A stretch of 8,133 nt of DNA from assembly GCA_945864765.1 (NCBI GenBank), contig CAMBDR010000154.1, positions 1-8,133 of the forward strand. The letters run 5' to 3'. Within the stretch, counting starts at the first letter, position 1, and every line of letters starts with the position of its first letter. This document shows positions 5,585-8,133 of the stretch, piece by piece. The notes below the pieces were generated by a model. It searched no databases and was not told the DNA's origin. It saw nothing but the letters and a program-made list of their open reading frames with translations. The stretch is from Janthinobacterium lividum (GTDB lineage Bacteria; Pseudomonadota; Gammaproteobacteria; Burkholderiales; Burkholderiaceae_D). The position numbers and the translations under genes were made by a program.

Positions 5585-5725
5585 ATGCGCCGTGATTTAG
5601 CTACCTCATACCCGAGTACTTTAGCGGGAGCGGCGACCGAAACCCCGGAGGCACTTGAGCGGCCCAAAGAGCGGCTCGGTGTTCAGCTACCCGTGGACTT
5701 TGCGTGGTTTGTGCGTATCAAATGA
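5585..5725 (+). pseudogene. Start of a second cassette gene, truncated; possibly SMI1/KNR4-like
   Basis: An ORF of 46 residues starts 13 bp after the attC crossover, the normal place for a cassette gene. Its middle, ALERPKERLGVQLPVDFAWF, matches the opening of SMI1/KNR4-family proteins (a helix, then RLGxxLPxDFxxF), which are frequent as immunity proteins and as cassette cargo. The family normally has well over 100 residues, and here the frame stops soon after that motif. The break is at about 5708-5713, where AbiEii-coding sequence begins on the other strand. The cassette has no attC of its own in the window. The truncation is well supported by context; the family name is tentative. Confidence 0.4.
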
Positions 5726-6241
5726 AGGAATCGTCGTTGATAACTGCCGCCCCCGAAAAGCCAAAGAAAACGGTATTTTCGATAGCGGCAACCAGGGCTG
5801 TCGTTCCGTGACGTTGGCTTCCACTTCAACGGTCAGAAATTTGCCCGGATTGCTGATCGAAGCCACCTGGTAAATCACCCGCAGGATGCGCGATGGCTTT
5901 GCCTTGTTGCGCACCGCCAGCTTTAACGACTCCCATCCCCATGACTTTTGCTTACCCAGCACATCGTGCAAAACACGCTTCAAGGCGGCCCGAATGTGCT
6001 CTTCCGGTCTATCGCCAACCACGACAAGATCGATATCCTCCGAATAACGCGAAGCAGGGGGCAAATGTACCTTGTGCAAAACAGTGCCGCCGCGCATTGC
6101 CACCTGCGAGGACAGGAACGGGTCGTTAAAAATAGCCAGCATCGCCCGGCACAGCAGCAAATCCTGCTCGACTTGCGCCAGCACGGGCCATGGCACCTGG
6201 GCTTGATGGGCGAGAATGTCTTGCATCGTCAGCGGTATCAT
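5687..6241 (-). CDS. abiEii: AbiEii-type nucleotidyltransferase toxin, 3'-truncated
   Basis: AbiEii toxins of type IV toxin-antitoxin systems are nucleotidyltransferases that inhibit growth and can abort phage infection. Motif I is present: G51-G52-T, then SEDIDL (67-72). Homology appears to run to IPSFDTH (171-177). The last seven residues (KPRKVHG) are read from integron-cassette sequence on the other strand. Family members are roughly 100 residues longer and continue with a helical part carrying the conserved K and R-D motifs (typically ATKLRAL...RRKGRDLFDL); these are missing, so the product is probably inactive. The start codon overlaps the antitoxin stop (ATGA) and AAGGA lies 6 nt upstream inside the antitoxin gene, so translation is coupled. 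Family assignment is strong; loss of activity is inferred. Confidence 0.85.
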   Translation of the reverse strand: MIPLTMQDILAHQAQVPWPVLAQVEQDLLLCRAMLAIFNDPFLSSQVAMRGGTVLHKVHLPPASRYSEDIDLVVVGDRPEEHIRAALKRVLHDVLGKQKSWGWESLKLAVRNKAKPSRILRVIYQVASISNPGKFLTVEVEANVTERQPWLPLSKIPFSLAFRGRQLSTTIPSFDTHKPRKVHG

Positions 6242-7164
6242 GAAAGTTCCTTTACATCAGCATTGATAAAAAGCGACCAGCGCGCCGCCATCGGCAAGGC
6301 GGTAAGCGCCTCGCCGGCTAGCGCGTGCGCGGCCTTGGTGGTGGCGGCACCCCCCGCATGGTGCGCCAAAAAAGCCGGGTTTAACCTGGCGGGCAAGCGC
6401 TCCGCTACCATCTGGCTGAACGCGGCTTGTTCCAGCGCCTCCAGCACGAATCCAAAACGCTGCATGGTGGACAGTTCGGTTTCCGCCTCAAGCGCTTGGC
6501 GCATGCCTTTTTTGCTCATGTGCGGCAACATGTCCTTGATCGCTTGCACCGCGCGGCCAACGCCGCCGATGCGGTGGGCGTAGCGCAGCAGGTCGAGCGC
6601 GGTGGCCTCCGGTGTGCTGATTTGCAATGGCGCATACGCTTGCGGCAAACTGGCTGCGGGGGTCGCCGCCACGCGCTTTTTGACGAAGAATTGCACCCGC
6701 AGGCGGCCTATCTCCAATGCTTTTTGCGGTTTGTCGGTGATAACCTGCACCGTTTGCACCGCCTGATGTGAAGAACCGTACTCCGAGGCCGCCGACAGCA
6801 GGGCCACATAATAAGGCCGTCCGAGCGTTTGAAAATAGGCGTCCAGCCACCAAAAAACCGGCGGCGCACCCATTATGAGCTGGTCATCGCCGACAATCAG
6901 GAAAAAATCCTGGCGCGGCGACACCCGCACCACGCACCCGCCCAGCCGATTTGGCCGATTCAAGCGTTTCAATTGCGCGCGGGCGGCGATGGTGGAAAGC
7001 CCGGTGTCCTTTGTGATCTGCGCCATGGTAAATCCGACCTGCCCCACTGCCTTTTGCGCCACGACAAAGCGCTGCGCAGCGTTCGCATTACGCTGTGCAG
7101 GGGCGCTTGTTGCGGGGGAGGGAATTTTCTGAACCATTTTCATATCGTAGTGTATAACGCTCAT
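6238..7164 (-). CDS. abiEi: AbiEi-family antitoxin / transcriptional regulator
   Basis: The 308-residue protein matches AbiEi antitoxins, DNA-binding proteins that neutralise AbiEii without forming a stable complex and usually repress their own operon. Residues about 30-85 look like the N-terminal winged helix (ITKDTGLSTIAARAQLKRL). The core shows YYVALLSAASEYGSSHQAVQTVQVITDKP-type sequence (118-146) and the STPEATALDLLRY segment (183-195) followed by GGVGRAVQAI. The length is normal and no break is seen. It overlaps the truncated toxin gene by 4 bp (ATGA). Its ATG directly follows the TAA of the upstream TIR fragment. No ribosome-binding site precedes 7164; in-frame ATGs at 7143 and 7137 are possible alternatives, and the first 28 residues look non-conserved. 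Confidence 0.87.
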   Translation of the reverse strand: MSVIHYDMKMVQKIPSPATSAPAQRNANAAQRFVVAQKAVGQVGFTMAQITKDTGLSTIAARAQLKRLNRPNRLGGCVVRVSPRQDFFLIVGDDQLIMGAPPVFWWLDAYFQTLGRPYYVALLSAASEYGSSHQAVQTVQVITDKPQKALEIGRLRVQFFVKKRVAATPAASLPQAYAPLQISTPEATALDLLRYAHRIGGVGRAVQAIKDMLPHMSKKGMRQALEAETELSTMQRFGFVLEALEQAAFSQMVAERLPARLNPAFLAHHAGGAATTKAAHALAGEALTALPMAARWSLFINADVKELS

Positions 7165-7401
7165 TTATGCAAACAGTTCATGCATTAGAAGGTGATATAA
7201 GACCAGAAATTTCGATTTCACCAAGCCCTCTTCAATTTTGACCGGGATCGAATCGCTAACCTTGATCTCCCACGTGTCAAGCCAAACCCGCAACCCGTCC
7301 GCCCGCATGCGAAGAGTCAAGGCGCGCACGATGGCTTTATCGCGGGAACTGTGGTTGAGAAAAACGTCAAATTGCGCATCGGATTGTGCATCTTGCGGCA
7401 T
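7165..7401 (-). CDS. TIR-domain protein, 3'-truncated
   Basis: The 78-residue product is the first half of a bacterial TIR domain: FDVFLNHSSRDKAIV (11-25), DGLRVWLDTWEIKVSDS (35-51), IEEGLVKSKFLVL (56-68). Such domains typically cleave NAD+ in anti-phage defence. E45 of the WEI motif is the likely catalytic glutamate. Normal TIR domains continue for about 60 more residues after the FLVL strand; here the sequence changes to YHLLMHELFA and stops, so the fold is incomplete and probably inactive. GGGAG lies 6 nt before the chosen ATG; an ATG 15 nt upstream is in frame but lacks this site. The stop codon abuts the AbiEi start without a gap, which may couple their translation. The protein opens with a short linker (MPQDAQSDAQ). 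Confidence 0.8.
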   Translation of the reverse strand: MPQDAQSDAQFDVFLNHSSRDKAIVRALTLRMRADGLRVWLDTWEIKVSDSIPVKIEEGLVKSKFLVLYHLLMHELFA

Positions 7402-7433
7402 GGTCAACTCCCGCATTGGCTTGCTGTTTGGTT

Positions 7434-7450
7434 GGTATGCTCATCATACC
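7434..7450. promoter_or_regulatory. Inverted repeat upstream of the TIR fragment
   Basis: GGTATG-CTCAT-CATACC is a perfect 6-bp dyad with a 5-bp spacer, 33 bp upstream of the TIR start codon. Its minus-strand reading contains TATGAT, a possible -10 element. It could be an operator for the TIR-AbiE transcript, perhaps for AbiEi, whose relatives bind inverted repeats upstream of their operons. No -35 box is evident. Confidence 0.35.
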
Positions 7451-7581
7451 CGCGAAACCGGCAATTTTCCACGCCGCAATTGTTTTACCCTGGCTATCGC
7501 CGCCCAGTCGGAGCAAAAGCCGCTTTCTGTCAGATTCCTCGTAAAATACAATTGTGTTGGTTGGGGTTTTTTGATTGCGGT

Positions 7582-7587
7582 TATAAT
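7582..7587 (+). promoter_or_regulatory. Possible -10 element for the right-edge gene
   Basis: A perfect TATAAT lies 125 bp before the ATG at 7712 in an AT-rich stretch. The best -35 candidate (TTGGGG at 7561) is weak and the spacing short (15 bp). The rest of 7417-7711 holds nothing else that I can support. Confidence 0.25.
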
Positions 7588-7711
7588 AATACTTTAAAAG
7601 CGCGGATGCTGGTTTATTTAAAGCTTAAATGACGCTGAATATTCCCACCACGGAAGTATTTCGTCATCCAACCGTGTCACGCAAAAACGATTCCGAAGCG
7701 AGCACCGCACA

Positions 7712-8133
7712 ATGGTAAAACCAATCTTTTCCGCCGCAGTGCCCGTGCTGCTGGTACTGTCCGCGCTCAATTGCCACGCGCAGGCAGTTTGCAGCAAGGC
7801 CAGCGAATTTCAGCCGGAATTATGCCCAATCAAACTACCTCGCATTACTGCGGTGGAAATAACAGAAAACGGCGCACGCTCATCCCCCGGCGCGGAGCCA
7901 AATCTGGATTGCAGCCGCTTCCAACTCAAGCCCAAACAGGTGCGCCAGTATTTTAGCCGCGCACGCCAACTGAAAGACCCCAAAGACAGCCATCACACCC
8001 TCGACTGGTTACCCTGCTATGCCAGCGGCACCCTGCGCCTGGCCGACGGTAAAACCGCAAGCTGGGTGATTGAGCAAAGTCAAACCGCACGATTGACGGT
8101 CGCGGGCGCGGCAGAAATCAGCTTGTATTGCCC
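7712..8133 (+). CDS. Secreted protein of unknown function, 3' end outside window
   Basis: The plus-strand frame from 7712 is open to the window edge: 140 codons and two bases. Residues 1-25 look like a signal peptide (MVKPIF, hydrophobic core AVPVLLVLSAL, cleavage after HAQA). The mature part has at least five cysteines (C27, C38, C67 and others) and a segment DCSRFQLKPKQVRQYFSRA, then WLPCYASGTLRLADG and ASWVIEQSQTARL, which reads as a small beta-rich periplasmic domain held by disulfides. I recognise no named family. The ribosome-binding site is poor. A 29-codon ORF (7629-7718) overlaps the start (ATGGTAA) and could act as a leader, but has no other support. The steady coding character and signal peptide make a real gene likely. 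Confidence 0.72.
   Translation, partial: MVKPIFSAAVPVLLVLSALNCHAQAVCSKASEFQPELCPIKLPRITAVEITENGARSSPGAEPNLDCSRFQLKPKQVRQYFSRARQLKDPKDSHHTLDWLPCYASGTLRLADGKTASWVIEQSQTARLTVAGAAEISLYC

Noticed and set aside
5948..6583. 211-codon plus-strand ORF across the AbiE genes
   Set aside because: It is antisense to both AbiEii and AbiEi, whose motifs are clear; no ribosome-binding site or family match is seen.
7771..7956. 61-codon plus-strand ORF near the right edge
   Set aside because: It lies out of frame inside the secreted protein gene starting at 7712, which has a signal peptide and stays open to the edge.

Overview
The window looks like an accessory stretch of a Gram-negative, probably betaproteobacterial chromosome. 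The pointers are two Sec-type secreted proteins near the left edge and one at the right edge, dispersed ATTCCC...GGGAAT palindromes of the kind common in Neisseriales and other betaproteobacteria, an IS91-family transposase remnant, integron attC sites and an AbiE locus. The lineage is an inference; no rRNA, tRNA or taxonomic marker gene is present.

Positions 1-2645 form a glycan-related divergent pair. On the minus strand is the 5' part of a secreted protein with tandem F-type (fucolectin-like) lectin domains; the first has a complete fucose-site signature. On the plus strand is a secreted family GH16 glucanase (GEIDIME active site) with an extra C-terminal beta-rich domain. Between them lie a good promoter for the glucanase (TTGCCA-17-TATTAT), an 18-bp LacI/GalR-type operator directly after the predicted transcription start, and three 11-bp repeats in the leader. 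This suggests a sugar-responsive glycan-binding and degradation locus.

Positions 2646-4906 are repeat and transposon debris: a symmetric, nested palindromic element (2704-3080), a small unidentified gene with a second tiny ORF overlapping its end (minus strand, 3110-3477), and an IS91-family transposase pseudogene (about 3490-4659) broken by two frameshifts and one in-frame TGA.

Positions 4907-5725 are a piece of an integron cassette array: an attC site, one complete 588-bp cassette encoding a GNAT acetyltransferase, its own attC, and the first about 140 bp of a second cassette (possibly SMI1/KNR4-like). That second cassette is cut off by a junction with the AbiE locus. No integrase or attI lies in the window.

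Positions 5687-7401 (minus strand) are a condensed defence locus in the order TIR fragment, AbiEi antitoxin (apparently full length) and AbiEii toxin (3' truncated). The genes abut or overlap (TAA directly followed by ATG, then ATGA). Both effector genes have lost their 3' parts while the antitoxin between them is intact, so this looks like a scar of successive recombination, although the reading frames are very tightly packed. From 7712 to the right edge is the 5' part of a secreted protein of unknown function.
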